Source: Coprinellus micaceus
Lineage: Eukaryota; Basidiomycota; Agaricomycetes; Agaricales; Psathyrellaceae
Assembly (NCBI GenBank): GCA_951394405.1
Contig: OX596346.1
Coordinates: 186,001-250,000 of the forward strand
Length of the DNA: 64,000 nt
Direction of reading: 5' to 3'
Part shown: positions 46,218 to 58,728 of the stretch, piece after piece
Numbering within the stretch: the stretch's first letter is position 1
Layout of the letters: every line of letters begins with the position of its first letter
The notes under the pieces: generated by a model
Told to the model about the DNA's origin: nothing
The model's database searches: none
Seen by the model: the letters and a program-made list of their open reading frames with translations, nothing else
Program-made: the position numbers and the translations under genes

Positions 46218-49200
46218 ATGGGATGGTTGGCCCTCATTATCTCATTATTCACTTATCTGTTCGCCTTGTCCAGCGGCGTCCGAGCACAGCCTGGATTTGC
46301 GCCTCCCCCGAAGATAGCTGACCCTGCTAGCTATGTAAACCCATTTATCGGGACGATTAACGTTGGTCATGTCTTTCCTGGTACGTCTTCCCCACCGCTT
46401 ACCAGCGCAACCTCACTGATAATCACCTTTAGGTGCTACCCTCCCACACGGTATGATCAAGGCTGGAATGGATACTGACTCCCCTGGTAATGTGAGTTGG
46501 TTCTATACTACCCTAAGACAGTAGCCGACATTCACTACAAAAACCTGCATTCAGCACGCTGGCTACGACGGCGACCCAAAATACAACGTAACAGGGTTCT
46601 CCCAGCTCCATGACAGCGGCACCGGCGGGTCCATCCCCCTCTCCAACTTCAAGCTCTTCGCATATGCCTCGTGCTCATCTTTCGAGAAGTGCCCAAGCTC
46701 CATCGCCAATCGGAAGCTGCTGAGGAAGACGCTGGCGGATGGGAATCCGGACGATGCTGCTAGCCCGGGGTATTTCTCAACGAACCTCGTACGTCCTTTC
46801 CTTCCTTCGGAATAGGCCGTGGAGCTGAAGTTAGGGCCACACAAACAGACGAACGGGATTCGCGTGGAGCTCACGGCAACCCGGCGTACTGCCCTGCATC
46901 GGTACACCTTCCCTCCGGGAACCAAGCAACCACGCATCTTAGTCGACGTAACGAACGACGGGCAAAGGAGCTCAACGAAACCCCTGGTTACGATCGACAA
47001 CCTCGAGGGTAAGGGTACCGGGAGGATTGTCGGCGGAGCGGAATTTGCTGCTTCGTTTGGACCGGGGAGGTACCAGGCGTTTGTATGCGCGACGTTTCAG
47101 GGGGAGGGTTATGAGCTGGGGAAACCGACGGAGTACGGGATTTGGTTGAATAATTACCCGACGACGGGGACGACGAGCAGTACGCAGGTGTATATGGGTG
47201 AGTACCTGATGCATCCAGCGGGCCCAAGCCTGACAAGCGGTTCAATAGGATTTCAACCAGAGCTCGGCGGTATATTCACTTTCAAGCCAAATCCAACATC
47301 CGAAGTTACATCCATCCTCGCTAGGGTGGGCGTATCCTTCATATCTTCCGCACAAGCATGTAAGAACGCCGAAGAAGAGATCCCTGACTATGACTTTGGG
47401 AGAGTTCACAAGGAGGCAAGGGGGAGCTGGAATGAGTTGTTAGGGAGAGTGCAAGTCGACCCGACGGGGGTGGAGGAAGAAACCGTAGAGTTGTTTTATT
47501 CTTCGGTGAGTAGCGTCTAAGAGCATGGAGGGTGAGGGGCTGATTGTCTCGTTTTAGCTTTATAGGACGCATATTGCGCCTGCGGATTGTGAGTATCTTA
47601 CATCGCTTTCGTAGCGGTACCCACTCCACTGTATTGACGACTTGTTCCTAGATACCGGAGAAAATCCGAACTGGAAGTCTAGGGAGCCATATTACGACTC
47701 TCTGTACTGTAACGTGAGTCGGAATCGCATCTTCCCTTTACCTTCGTAGGCTGATAATGGTCGTGAAGTGGGATACCTACCGAACACTTTACCCTCTGAT
47801 GTCGCTTCACGACCCTGCCAGATTCGCCGATATTGTCCGTGGCATGATCGACATCCAGAAGCATGAAGGTTCGTCATACCGGTCTGCCCTACTTTAGTCC
47901 CGAGCTAATGTCACCTTCAGGATGGCTACCCGAATGCCGAGGTGCAACTGTTCAGCACTATATGCAAGGAGGAAGCAGTGCGTGCCTCCCGTTCCTGCTA
48001 TTCGTAAACGCCCTGCTCAGATTGTCGTTCGATAGACGCAGACCCGGTTCTGGGAGAGTTCTTCGTTAAGTACAGCAAGCAAGCTAGAGCTCTTGGAGTG
48101 TCGCCGGAGGACCTGTATACCGCACTGCTCGCAGACGCAGAGAAACAGCCTCAGAATTGGAATTTGCAGGGGAGGCAGGTGGATGTTTGGAAGTCGTTGG
48201 GTACGTCCGGCTCTCCACCTCTTGTGGCTACGGCGATTGGGTGTTGACGATATCAATTTAATAGGTTACATTGCACAGGATATGTTCTCCCCCGGCGGGG
48301 CGAACTCGAAGTGGGTCTCTAGAACTCTTGAAGTGAGTTATATCCCGCTCTTAGTTATTCGAGGCGGTTGATTGACGCTGGCTTGCATAGCATGCTTTCA
48401 ACGACTTCTCGATTGCTCAGGTCGCTAAGCTCCTGGGGAGGAAAGGGGATACGGCCAAGGTACGGTCGTACATTTCTTGCAATCTGAGGCATCGCTCTCA
48501 ATTCGGCGGCACAGTACATTAAGCGGGCGCAAAACTTCCTCAACGTCTGGAACCCGAACGTCACCATACCAGACGAGCCTAGTATTCAAGGAATGGTGCA
48601 GGCAAGGCCTTGGTGTTTTCTTCAGACTGCCGGGGTATCTGACACGTCGTTGCCTCTTGCAATAGCCTCGGTTCGCTGATGGGACATGGAACTATACCGA
48701 CCCCCGGCACTGCAGCATCCACGATCCGGAGAAGGCAACCTGCTTCCTGAATGCGGCCAGGAGGGACGGATTCTATGAAGGGTCTCCCATCGTAGTACGC
48801 CCTTCATCGATCTCATCCATTCGACCCTCACTAACCGTGTCCGTATTCAGTACTCCCAATACGTTCCTCAGGACACTGCAAAGCTGATAGAGCTTCAAGG
48901 CGGAGCTGACGCCTTTATTAAGCGATTGGACTACATCTTTACCCATGACTACTTCGAGTCGACGAATGAACCTTCTCAACAGATGCCCTTCATGTATCAC
49001 TACGCGAACCGACCTGGGCTGAGTACACAACGTTCACGACAGGTGTTGGCCCAGTTCTTCAATACGACGAAACATGGGCTGCCTGGAAACGATGGTACGT
49101 GGCCGTATTCGCCATTCAGAGCGTCCAAACCTAAACCACGGACCTCTTCCTCACAGATTCGGGTGCCATGGGGAGCTATGCCGCATTCTACCTGGCTGGA

Positions 49201-49579
49201 ATGTACCCGCTTCCAGCAACACGCCAATTGCTGTTGTCATCTCCGTTCTTCCCGCAGATATCGTTCTATAATCCAGTCTACCAGAAGACAACGACCATCA
49301 AGGTGTTAAACTTTGAAGCCAATCCGATCGATGGAACTGGGGGGAAGGTCTTCGTTCAAGTACGCCTTGCTAGTTGATACGACCAGGGAATTTGGCCTGA
49401 CGGGATCCTAGAACGTTACCATTGACGGCGAGCCCTGGCACTCTAGCTGTTACATTGAGTGGGAAGCGTTCGAGAAGGGGTCGGTCATCGAGTTGACGCT
49501 GACTGATGACATTAACGTTGGCTGCGGAGATGCGGAGGCAGCGCTACCACCATCTATTTCTACAGGAGGATACGATTAG
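46218..49579 (+). CDS. GH92 alpha-1,2-mannosidase, secreted
   Basis: The start is the ATG at 46218 with a signal peptide (MGWLALIISLFTYLFALSSGVRAQ). Many short exons run to the stop at 49577-49579. Order of family blocks: YVNPFIGT, ATLPHGMIKAGMDTDSPGN, AGYDGDPKYNVTGFSQLHDSGTGG, ASPGYFSTNL joined to TNGIRVELTATRRTALHRYTFP, RTHIAPADY, WDTYRTLYPLMSLHDP, GWLPECRG, VLGEFFVKY, RRDGFYEGSPIVYSQYVPQD, NEPSQQMPFMYHYANRPG, and the GH92 hallmark GND then DSGAMGSYAAFYLAGMYP near the C-terminus. GH92 enzymes are Ca2+-dependent, inverting exo-mannosidases acting on alpha-linked mannose of glycoproteins or wall mannan. The ending (INVGCGDAEAALPPSISTGGYD) is complete. All exons are open, so it looks functional. 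Confidence 0.93.
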
Positions 49580-49643
49580 ACTGAAGCACGTCGAACTGTA
49601 CTCCGAAGTTACCATGTAATAACAACAGAGCACCGACCACCTG

Positions 49644-51857
49644 CTACTTCCTTCGCGTAAATGTCAGATTCATTTTGCCTTGCACCGCAAACGACAACCC
49701 ATCCTGAGCAGCCGACTCAAGCACCCTCGTCGCATATTGCTCTCTCGTCTCCCCGTCCTCCAATGCCACGTCCAGCTTCCAATCCCTCAAAACGGATGCA
49801 AGGAAGGTCAGAGCTTCAGTCTGGGCGAACTTCCTCCCTATGCAGAGACGAGGACCGTATCCAAACACCGGGAGCTTGTAGTCAGAAAGGGTTTTCCACC
49901 TTGAGGGCACGAAGTCGTCGGGGCGGTCGAATGTATGTGGGTTTCGTACTGCAGCATGAGGATGTCAGAGAATTAGAGGGAAGGGGGAAGATAAACAAAG
50001 AATGGTCACTGACACATATTAATCATGTCCATGGCAATCTTGGTCCCTTTTCTGAGTACAACTCGAGCTGGTGCGGGGCGCTGGACCTCCACGATGGCAT
50101 CCTCCGTCAGGACCCGATTTAAGAGAGTGCCGGGGGCTAGTAAAGGCCAAGTTTCCATCAGCATCAACACGGTAGACCAGCTGTTTCCGACATACGATAT
50201 AACCTCGCTCCTTCAAGGAAGCATGCGTAGAGGTGCTTGAGCCGATCTAGCTGATCCAGAGACTAGGGACCATTGATGCCTGTGAGGGGGAGACGCACTT
50301 GTATATGACTCTAAATACTGACCGGCTCATCTTGGTCTCCAAGTTCGGAGAGCAATTCTTGGTATGCGAGTTCCTGCTCCTCCTGGTGAACGGCAAGCAA
50401 GGTGAGGGTCTCGGCCAGGACCATCGCAGTTGTTTCTGCCCATGCGGCCGTACTAATCAGTACCACCGAACGGGCGATTAGACTCTGTGAGACTCACCGT
50501 TGCCGGCAAACATGAGGAAGAATAGGTTACCAATCTAGGTAGGGTCAGTCGGTGGGGTTATGGAATAAAAATGAGGGGGGGTACGTGCCACTTCTTCGTC
50601 AGCGAGTGATTGCTTATCGAGGCCTTTATTCGCGACGATCAGTCGACTGAAGATGTCGTGTCTGTCTCCTAGTGCTCCCAGGTCGTTTGCATCATTTGTA
50701 TCTCGAGAATCTTCCAACTCTCGAACCCGTTCGGCGATAGCTTTGCGTGCAAAGCCCCGGAGAAGCGTGTCCCTCTCTGCCAGCTCTTTGAATCTATCAC
50801 ATCCTAGCGTTAGCGCAGTGCACTGCTGGAGGGGCTTGGGCACTCACGGGGACAGCTTGTAGGCCCATTCTGGGATAAGCACACGGGCTATAATGCTCGC
50901 GAGCCTGAACTCCTTCATAAGGGCGGATTGGATAGCTTGACCTTCCGGCTCACTTCCAGAGCTGGAGCTGACTGCGAATGCGTCGAGCTTCCAGGGTACT
51001 TGAAGACCAAACCCGCATCGTGCTATGAGTAGAAAGCCCAACTAATGCGAGAGGTTACATAGAGGTAAGCCAACGAAGACAGGTTACACAACAGTAGGCG
51101 GATACGCACCCTCCCTGTAATCGTCTTGACGTCGACCATGAACGAACTCTTATCAGATCTGGCATCATCCTCTAGCATTTCCTTGTACGCCGAACGGGTT
51201 TCATGGAGGACCGCCTCGTACCTGACACCATGTCAACGACACAGGAAGAATGCGGAATAAAGGCTCAACTCACGTCTTACGACCGAAGGCAGGGGTCATG
51301 ACGCGCCGATGACGCTTCCAGTCATCTTGACTAACCACGAAGATGTTTGGTCCCCAAGTTCTACAGAGACGGATGTTCAGCCTTGGCATGAAAATGTATG
51401 ACCTCGAGGCTTACTCACGCAACCCCAACGCTGTTGTCCTCATCTTTAATGAGCCCCTTTTCCGTTCCGATGAGCTGATTGGTAACCTCGGAGGAGCTGA
51501 TGTAACAACTTGGTTTTCCATGGATTATAGGGATGACTGAGATCATATCATGCGTCTTGTTGAAGTACGCCGTCTTGTGGATATCCCAGGTCCAATTGCT
51601 ATTGAGGTTCCACCAGCATGTAGGTACTAAGGCTCCGAAGAGTGACAATGGGGGGAAGAATGGTCTGTATCCCGGCATGTGGTCGAAATGCTACAAAACA
51701 GTCAACTTCTGGAACACCGGCGCTTTTAGAAGCAATGAGCGCCTACCTTCAGCATCTTCCAGTACCTCAGCGACAGGTGCACGACTGAGGCGCATACTAG
51801 AGTTAGGACTGCGGGAAAGATGAGAGCCTTGTCAGCAACCATCGCTGGTATGGACAT
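49644..51857 (-). CDS. Cytochrome P450 monooxygenase
   Basis: The start is the ATG at 51857 (MSIPAMVADKALIFPAVLTL, an N-terminal membrane anchor). About a dozen exons read on the minus strand. Marks in order: NIFVVSQDDWKRHRRVMTPAF (C-helix W-x3-R), DIFSRLIVANKG, the I-helix FAGN-ETTAMVLAETL across an intron, LEGARLYPPGTLLNR (K-helix E-x2-R), NPHTFDRPDDFVPSRW, and the haem loop FGYGPRLCIGRKF with its cysteine ligand. The last exon ends at 49644 with NLTFTRRK. All signature residues are present, so it should be an active ER-anchored monooxygenase. The overall architecture and PERF-like FVPSRW are those of fungal class-II P450s, which depend on a reductase encoded elsewhere. Substrate unknown. 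It converges on the GH92 gene with 64 bases between stops. Confidence 0.92.
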
Positions 51858-51888
51858 GATGGGAGAAAGCAAAGGTCCACGTCGGTGG

Positions 51889-52032
51889 AGCGCCCATCAG
51901 CCTTTGCGGGCAATGAGGCAACATGGGCGCTACATCCAAAGGCGGTGCAAAAACGTGCCTGGAGAAGTCGGGAAATGACGCCCACAGCGGCGAAGATCAG
52001 CTGCACATGGGGGTAAAGTGACTGGGCGCTTA
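51889..52032. promoter_or_regulatory. Cluster of three AGCGCCCA octamers upstream of the P450
   Basis: AGCGCCCA occurs at 51889-51896 (+), 51924-51931 (-) and 52023-52032 (-, as the full decamer TAAGCGCCCA). These are 32-175 bases upstream of the P450 start. No other promoter in the window has three copies so close. It suggests a binding site for a regulator used widely in this genome; the factor is unknown. Confidence 0.45.
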
Positions 52033-52417
52033 CCAGTCGCTGGTGGGTTCAAGTGGCTCCCAACGATTATAGACAGCCTTGGGGATTCAGGAAATAGAAA
52101 CAGCAGCGCAAGCGAAATATCATGTGAATCAAACCTAGGAATTCCATTTGAATGCAAAATATAGATGATAGGAAGAGGAGCGGGTCGAGTCTCGACGGAG
52201 TCGGGGGGAAGTAAGAAACGTTCGGGGACAGCCCGCATTGATGCGGCGACATAGCTAAAAGATGAGCGTATTCCGGAGTGAAGAGTCCGAGCAAGCATTG
52301 TGTCCAAGAAATTTTAGGGGTGAAATATGGGTGAGGCCATGATCATCATAAACGGCTCGTAAATAGGATCAAAGAAACCCAGGAAAAGCAGAGGTCGGAA
52401 GAGACACGCGGTCTATC

Positions 52418-54808
52418 TTAAAACCTCGAAGAACTCCCATAACGGTATTGAGGAGGTGTCCCACCACCACGGACGTCGAGGTCCCGAATGCTACCTCCAT
52501 CTTCGTGAACGAACACGCCCTGGGGGGTCGGCACTCGGTTCGAGTCCGCGAAAGGCCCTCCATCTTCTTCGTGAACCATCCCCATGTTGGCTGATGTTGT
52601 TGCTGTGCCAGCTCCTCCTCGTCGGTTGGGCTGGAACAAGGACGAAGCAGAAGGGGTTTGGTGTACGGATGCTTCTCCCGACGCAGCAGATGGCGTTCGG
52701 GTGTGGGTTACACCCATAGGGATGGCCGACGGGTTGGGTAGGTTGCTAGTGGAAGCGTACATCGACGAGGAGCCACCAGAGAAAGTGACATCCACTGAGG
52801 TCGGAGTCGCTGAGTGATACCTCGTGGGGGCGGCGTGCTGGTTCGCAGCAACGACTCCACCGTAGCCCGTCGAGGAACCTCCAACGATTGGGCCTTGGGC
52901 ATGGTCCTGGACCTCAGACATCGACGGCGGAAGACCAGGGTAGCGAGAACGGATGGGTTCCGGTGAGCCTATACTGAGATCGACTTCCGGTTGTTCACGA
53001 CGCCGATGACGTCTCAAGATGAAGTAGACAAAGATACCAAGAAGTATCAAAGCGGCCACTCCTGTGAAAACTAATTGGTAGACTGGACTCGCAGATAAGT
53101 AAACGCACATACCTCCCAGAACGCCTGCAATGATTGGGACCTTGTTCACCTTCCTAACCTCTGCTAGGTTGTGCCTGATGACTACCGTTCCCGGGGGAAT
53201 GACGGTCGTCACTGGGATGTACTTCGTCATAGCCTGACCATGTTCGGTGTATCTGGATATTTAAGTCCAAGTGGTCAGTGTGTGATCAAGCATACAGAGA
53301 ATGAAAGCACTATCTCACAAAGATTGAGAGGTATAGATTGTCGTCAATGGGTAATCCAGAGTAGTCTGAACCCAAGTCTGCCCCGCAATGATGGTCGTCC
53401 CCGTAAAGGTCGGTGTCTCAACAAATTCCGCATTAGTCGTCAGCTCGGGTGGAGCCCAGGTACTGGTGGGGATCCAAGTGCTCATGAACGAGGAAGACCA
53501 CGTTTCGTCGGATTGGAACGGAATCGTGACTGCTTCGGCAGTTCCGGATGACGGACGATCTGGGGTAGTAGCGAGGGGCAGAGGGTCATTTGAGCTTGTC
53601 ACTGGGGGAGCTATTCCAGCGGTGGTTGCGGGAGGCGTTTCGTCTGGGTGGCTGGCTGTCAGAGGAGGTGAGGCTGAGGGGGTTACCATCGGGGAAGTGC
53701 CTTCTGGGATGGTCACGATGGGTGTCGTACCTTCAGAACTCGGTACTGGGGGTGGTGCCATGGAAGTAGTTGCACCATCGGGCGTTGGTGAGCCCCCTCC
53801 TTCGGTTGGTGTAGGTTGACCTTCGGTTGGTGTCGGCGAACTCACCCCACCAGTAGGTGTGGGCGAAGCTTCGGTTGGGGTCGGTGAGCCCCCTCCACCA
53901 GTGGTCGTGGGTGATCCTCCACTGCTGGGTTGAGGCGATCCACCACCCTCTGTGGGTGTGGTTCCTCCGCTCGTGGGCGTGGGCGATCCTCCACCTTCTG
54001 TGGGTGTGGGCGACTCCCCTCCGCTAGTAGGAGTAGGCGTATCTCCTCCACTCGTTGGCGTCGGCAACCCTCCCCCATTTGTCGGCGTTGGCGACCCTCC
54101 ACCATCAGTCGGTGTGGGCGAAGCTTCGGTTGGGGTCGGTGAGCCCCCTCCGCCAGTGGGTGTCGGTGATCCTCCACTGCTGGGTTGAGGCGATCCACCA
54201 CCCTCTGTGGGTGTGGGCGATGTTCCTCCGGCCGTGGGCGTGGGCGACCCTCCCCCGCTAGGAGTAGGCGTATCTCCTCCACTCGTCGGCGTCGGAGACC
54301 CTCCCCCGTCCGTTGGCGTTGGTGACCCTCCACCTTCAGTCGGTGTTGGCGAACCCCCTCCAGTTGGTGTTGGAGGTCCAGTTCCTCCTCCATCGGTGGG
54401 AGTCGGCGGAGCTTCCAGAGTGGGCGTGGGCGATCCACCACCACCTGTTGGGGTCTGCCCTCCACTTCCTCCTCCGTCTGTTGGTGTAGGAGGGGCTTCT
54501 CCCCCTGTCGGGGTCGGTGTGGGAGGGATATCTCCTCCACCTGTCGGTGTTGGTGTTGGAGGCGTGCCTCCTCCATCCGTCGGGGTGGGCGGGGTCTCCC
54601 CTCCTCCTGTAGGTGTTGGCGGCGCTCCTCCAGTAGGAGTGGGAGGGGTTCCTCCCCCATCTGTGGGCGTGGGAGGAGCCCCACCACCACCACCACCACC
54701 ACCCTCATCCTGCCGTCGTTCGAGTCCAAAGTCTATTCGAAAAAATTCAACAAAACGGATCGCCTAGTGAGCTGCTGCCAACGTACCTTCCAGTAAGAGA
54801 ACACCCAT
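52418..54808 (-). CDS. Mucin-like single-pass membrane protein B, PPxY tail
   Basis: Exons 54787-54808, 53319-54732, 53113-53252 and 52418-53061 sum to 2220 nt, giving 739 residues. The micro-exon (22 nt, MGVLLLE) and the third exon (140 nt) have exactly the same lengths as in protein A. After DFGLERRQD comes a stalk of about 300 residues made of (GGG)(S/T)PTPT(D/E/S) repeats, then a less repetitive Thr/Pro region. The conserved end follows: STWIPTSTWAPPEL, PTFTGTTII, WVQTTLD, TTIYTSQSLYTEHGQAMTKY, IPVTTVIPPGTVVIRHNLA. The membrane helix (GVAALILLGIFVYFIL) precedes RRHRRRE. The tail has YPGLPPSMSE, FADSNRVPTP, VFVHEDGGSI and the C-terminal TPPQY (PPxY), then GSSSRF. It was probably duplicated from a common ancestor with A and C. 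Confidence 0.9.
53750..54715 (-). repeat. In-frame coding minisatellite of gene B
   Basis: Tandem units of about 24-36 bases encoding GGGSPTPT-type repeats (PTPTDGG, PTPTEGG, PTPTSGG). Unit length varies in multiples of three, so expansion keeps the frame. The array is long and near-identical in parts, so allele length should differ between strains. Confidence 0.75.
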
Positions 54809-56420
54809 CGTCGTTGCCAAGAACCCAGGCACGAAGGCTCAAGGTGGAAGACGAAACGCAAGAGGAGGCCCGTGGTATGGCCGTATCGATCGCCTCGAGG
54901 ACGAACCCAAATCGAACGTCGACGGTATGACGGGACGCCTCCTGCCTATTACGCAGACCCAATCGAGTGGATGGACGGCACGAGGCGTTCCTTCATGTTT
55001 TGCTGGTCGATCAACATTCTGATTAGCTGGATGTAGACCAGGTGGCCTCCGCAGACAACTGCAACCTGGGTGGCTGGGCTCGGATCCCGAGAGGGGCGTC
55101 GAGGCTATGTTGAAGGTGAATTGGATCTAAATTGAAATCACTGAGGATCTCGTTTCGTTAAATGAAACGCGGATAGATAGACGTACCCTCGAATCCTACT
55201 GGAATTCGGAGAACCCGTTTTGGCTGCTTATGTTGGAAATATCCAGGGTCTCGTATCATCCTTGACCGCAGAAAGACAGCGGCCTCTCCTATCGTCACAG
55301 GAGGAAAACGAAGTGTCTGACTCCAAGACGTAGGGGACTTCTAGAGCCTACGAGATCGCCCCATGAATGGAGAGAACACAGTCAAAGCCGGGTGAGTGGA
55401 ACCTGTGTGAACTGCAAATATCAGTCGGCACTCTCGTGCTAAATGGAGTCTAGGCTGAAACATACCCTAAACGGTCCTTTCTAATGCCCATCTAATCCTT
55501 ATCTTGAACAGAGTCATGATCAATGCCTGGTATTCCATCGCGAACCCATTCCTACAGGCAGAGATCACTACCCGTCGTCATGCGCCCTGCCATGGTCGCC
55601 GACTTCGACTGCCTTCATCGTCATCGACCCCCTATCCACCACTCTCTATGGATGATGTACCCGTATTGTGTCGACAGGGCAGAAGTTCCGCAGTCAGGAG
55701 TTTCAGCAGGGCTGGAGATTCGTCCAAACTCAATAGCGCCAAATGACGGGTATAGGGCGCTTCGCAGCCGAATCAAGGGCTACCCTCGATGGCCACAAGA
55801 ATACGCGGAGTCCCATAGAAGCGGGACGCTGTTCTTTATCCGGTAATTCAAGGCTGTGAAACAAGGATTGAGCGATTCCCTTTCATGTAAGCCTAGCCCG
55901 CACGCACCTTGGGTCCATTGCTCCTCTCCCCCGCGACGGTATACTCCCAATTCAGATGCCCTCAGACTTCTCCCCTCCTCCCGTGTTGTCTATCGCCGCA
56001 TGGCATTCCTGGACGTCGCCAGACAAGGTGGAGCCTTGATGTCTGACGGGATGCGTCAAGCGCCAACTGCGCAGTCCAGACTGTTAAATTGTTCGAGGTC
56101 GGCAGGTCTACGTTGCAGGGACCGAGGTTGACGATCCTGTAGACGAGGAGCAGAGCAGAACGGGTTCGTCGTCATCGGTGATCGAGTCCAAGTCGCGTCG
56201 CCGTCTCCAGTCCCGCGTGACGATCTCTTTTGGTCCGTGCGCAGATCGGCATCAAGATCACCGGAATGCGATTAGATTAGATTGTCGCACAAGCGCCCAA
56301 GAAACATTGCGGTCGGCGCAAAGGTACCTGTGCAGCGCACCCAACGAACATTAGGCTCAGGTATACGTCCCATGGTTACAATCGGAAATAAATTTCTAGA
56401 CCATGTCCTAGGTGAGGTCT
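54809..56420. other. Intergenic stretch between gene B and GMC gene
   Basis: It holds the 5' flank of mucin-like gene B and the 3' flank of the GMC gene. One AGCGCCCA (56292-56299) is present. Open frames near 55504-56131 overlap in several phases and have no family motif. Confidence 0.4.
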
Positions 56421-58728
56421 TCACCACGAGTCCCGAATGAGGTCGGACGCTCGTTCGGCGAGTATATACACTGGTGCTTGGGTATTCGCTGAAGGAATGT
56501 AGGGCTTGGCGTAAAATCGTCAAGATAGACCCCAAAGTTATAGATCAAGTACTCACAAACACAGACGCATCCACGACCCTTATTCCATCAGCGCCCTTCA
56601 GCCGCAACTCCCCATCCACGACGCCTTCCTTCGAATTCTTCGCAGACATTCGAGCCGTCCCAACCGGATGCAAGAAGGTAATCGCAGTCTCCCGAACTAC
56701 CTTCTCGAATTCTTCATCAGATAGTACGTCGGGGTCTGGGCCTGCAAACCCCGTAATATATCCGTCCCAGGCGGGTCCTGAATTCCATCGCTTCATGATA
56801 CGAACGGATTCCTTGAGAGCTTCGAGGTCGAAGGGGTGCGAGAGTAGGTTGAGGTCGATGGCTGGAACATCGAATGGATCGCTTGACTTCAATTTCAAAG
56901 AACCACCTTGACCGAAAGTCAGCGGTTGGGCATTAGAGAGACTGGGCTTCTGCACTGACGGGAGTAGGGCGTCACCAGCCCAACGCTCTGACCTCCGGCG
57001 GGCTGTAATGAACCGGTGGGTACACCACGTTGTATTCCCCAAGAAGGGCATAAATCGGGGCTCACCTCGACACTAGCCTGGAAATGCGGAGTTCGAGGCC
57101 CAGTAGAAGGATCCTCGTAGGTTTCGAACACTGACCAGTTCGTCGGCAGCCTCGTAAACAGGTTTTGTTGACCGAAACGCTCGGTGAACGGCCCGGTTCT
57201 ATTTTCGACCCACATCTTCATGGCGACACCGTCTGGTATTCTATCACAAGTTAGCAATATTTAGACGGTACATGGCATATATCGGACTCACGCAGTCACA
57301 TTGAGAGGTACGGTCGTCCATCTCATTGGAATCGCGACGTGTTCCATGAGGTTCCTGCCCACGTCTGGAATGTTGAGCACGGAAGGTATCCCGAGTTGCT
57401 TCAGTTCAGTCGCGTTCCCGATCCCAGAGTTGAGCAGGATTTGAGCACTGCCGATGACACCCCCGGATAGGATCAGCTCTTTCTGGGCGCGGATGGTCTT
57501 CCTCACCCCTAGAGACGAAGGTCAGTTTTTGATGATGTCTCTTGAATCAAATGCTCACCCCCTGCGCGAGGAGCTATCTCAACCGTCGTTATAAGAGGCT
57601 TTGTCCTCGCACGAGGCGTTGGAAGGACACGGGTAATGTACGTATTCAGTAGAATTGTTAGGTTCGGCCTCTCTCGCACGTCAGGTGGAAGGTATGCCGT
57701 CGCCGCACTGCTTCGCTCCCCGTGCCCAATGGTAGACTGCTTAAATCCTGGGGTCGAGGCGTGAGTCCATGTGCCAGTCAAGAGTCGACACCAGACGTAC
57801 CTAAGCCGATGAAAGTCCCAGCATTCCAGTCTAGTGCAAAAGGGAAGTCTTTCTGCAACTCCGTATTCCTGATAGCGCGCTGCTGGACCTCAGTTGGGCC
57901 GCTCCAAGGAAGCGATGTCAGGACCTTCCCCTTGTATCCGTGTGCCTTGGGGTCGTATTGACCTGTGGGATCGCGACCTCCAGCCGGCGGAGTCCACCTT
58001 TCGCTCTAAATGGAAGTCGGTGAGCATCTGGAAAGGCGGCCACAACGCAAACGTACCCTCATAATGTACGGCCACAGTGCCTTCCAGCTCCATCGTCGAT
58101 CGCCTGTCACTCGACCCCAATTATCGTAGTCGTCTGCGGAGCCCCTCGTATATACCATAGCATCTGAGCGACGTTCGTTAGCAAAGGGGGACATTGGCGT
58201 TGAACGCCGTAGGTCACGCACTGACTGAACTACTGCCTCCCAATACATGCCCCCGTGGAATCGCCAACGTACGACCATTCAGCCCAGCCATCGGCTCTGA
58301 GGTATAATTCCATCTCCACTGCCCCGCTGTCGACCACGCCGGGATCGTGAGGTTTAGAACGCCGAGGTTACTGTGATGGTTTACGAGAGTCGATCAGGTT
58401 GGTCGACCGGGGAATAAGCGTAGATATAGACTAGACTTACTCAGACCCCGCCTCGATGACGAGCACATTGAATCTCTTCACTTCTAAGAGACGACTCGCA
58501 AGTACGCAACCTGCCGTTCCACCTGGACGCAGACACGATACATGTTAGTCAAACCGAAGTGCAAGGTTTGTGTATGAGCTGATCCTCGAGGAAATGCTCA
58601 CCGCCTGCTATGATGAAGTCGAATGGCCCGAACTCGGTGGGGAGTTCGTCGATCCCATAATAAACCTTTCCGAGTGCGCCCTGGCACGCCAATAGCGCAG
58701 CAATACAGAGGAAATGGAGAATACACAT
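56421..58728 (-). CDS. GMC oxidoreductase, aryl-alcohol-oxidase-like
   Basis: The start is the ATG at 58728 with a signal peptide (MCILHFLCIAALLACQGALG). Exons give, in order: FDFIIAGG joined to GTAGCVLASRL (FAD-binding GxGxxG), VLVIEAGSE, LAIPRGHVLGGSSSVN joined to AMVYTRGSADDYDNW, ERPNLTILLNTYI, KELILSGGVIGSAQILLNSGIG, VGRNLMEH, then AITFLHPVGTARM with the first active-site histidine. The last exon is PYIPSANTQAPVYILAERASDLIRDSW, joined after DASVF by a GTGAGT intron. The second active-site position is Asn (SAN), so the pair is His/Asn, as in choline-oxidase-like members. It is a secreted flavoenzyme expected to oxidise alcohols to aldehydes with H2O2 release, a common partner of peroxidases in wood decay. 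Substrate unproven. Confidence 0.93.

Noticed and set aside
46790..46850. A 27-nt intron in the GH92 gene (donor GTACGT, acceptor at AATAG)
   Set aside because: A normal 59-nt intron from the same donor to the CACAAACAG acceptor joins STNL to TNGIRVELTAT in frame, matching the family.
53842..54729. Long antisense-phase open frames in the repeat arrays of genes B and C
   Set aside because: They are phase shadows of GC-rich in-frame repeats (GGGSPTPT and GGGGGAT units); the called frames close exactly with splice sites and paralogs.
56272..56535. Degenerate GMC C-terminus lacking the last active-site block
   Set aside because: A GTGAGT intron after DASVF joins to PYIPSANTQAPVYILAERASDL, the normal C-terminus, so the gene ends at 56421.
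11355..58728. A secondary-metabolite gene cluster (esterase, MDR, P450, GMC together)
   Set aside because: No polyketide synthase, NRPS, terpene synthase or prenyltransferase is present, and the enzymes are spread over 47 kb among F-box, DUF6533 and mucin-like genes with no shared strand or motif layout.
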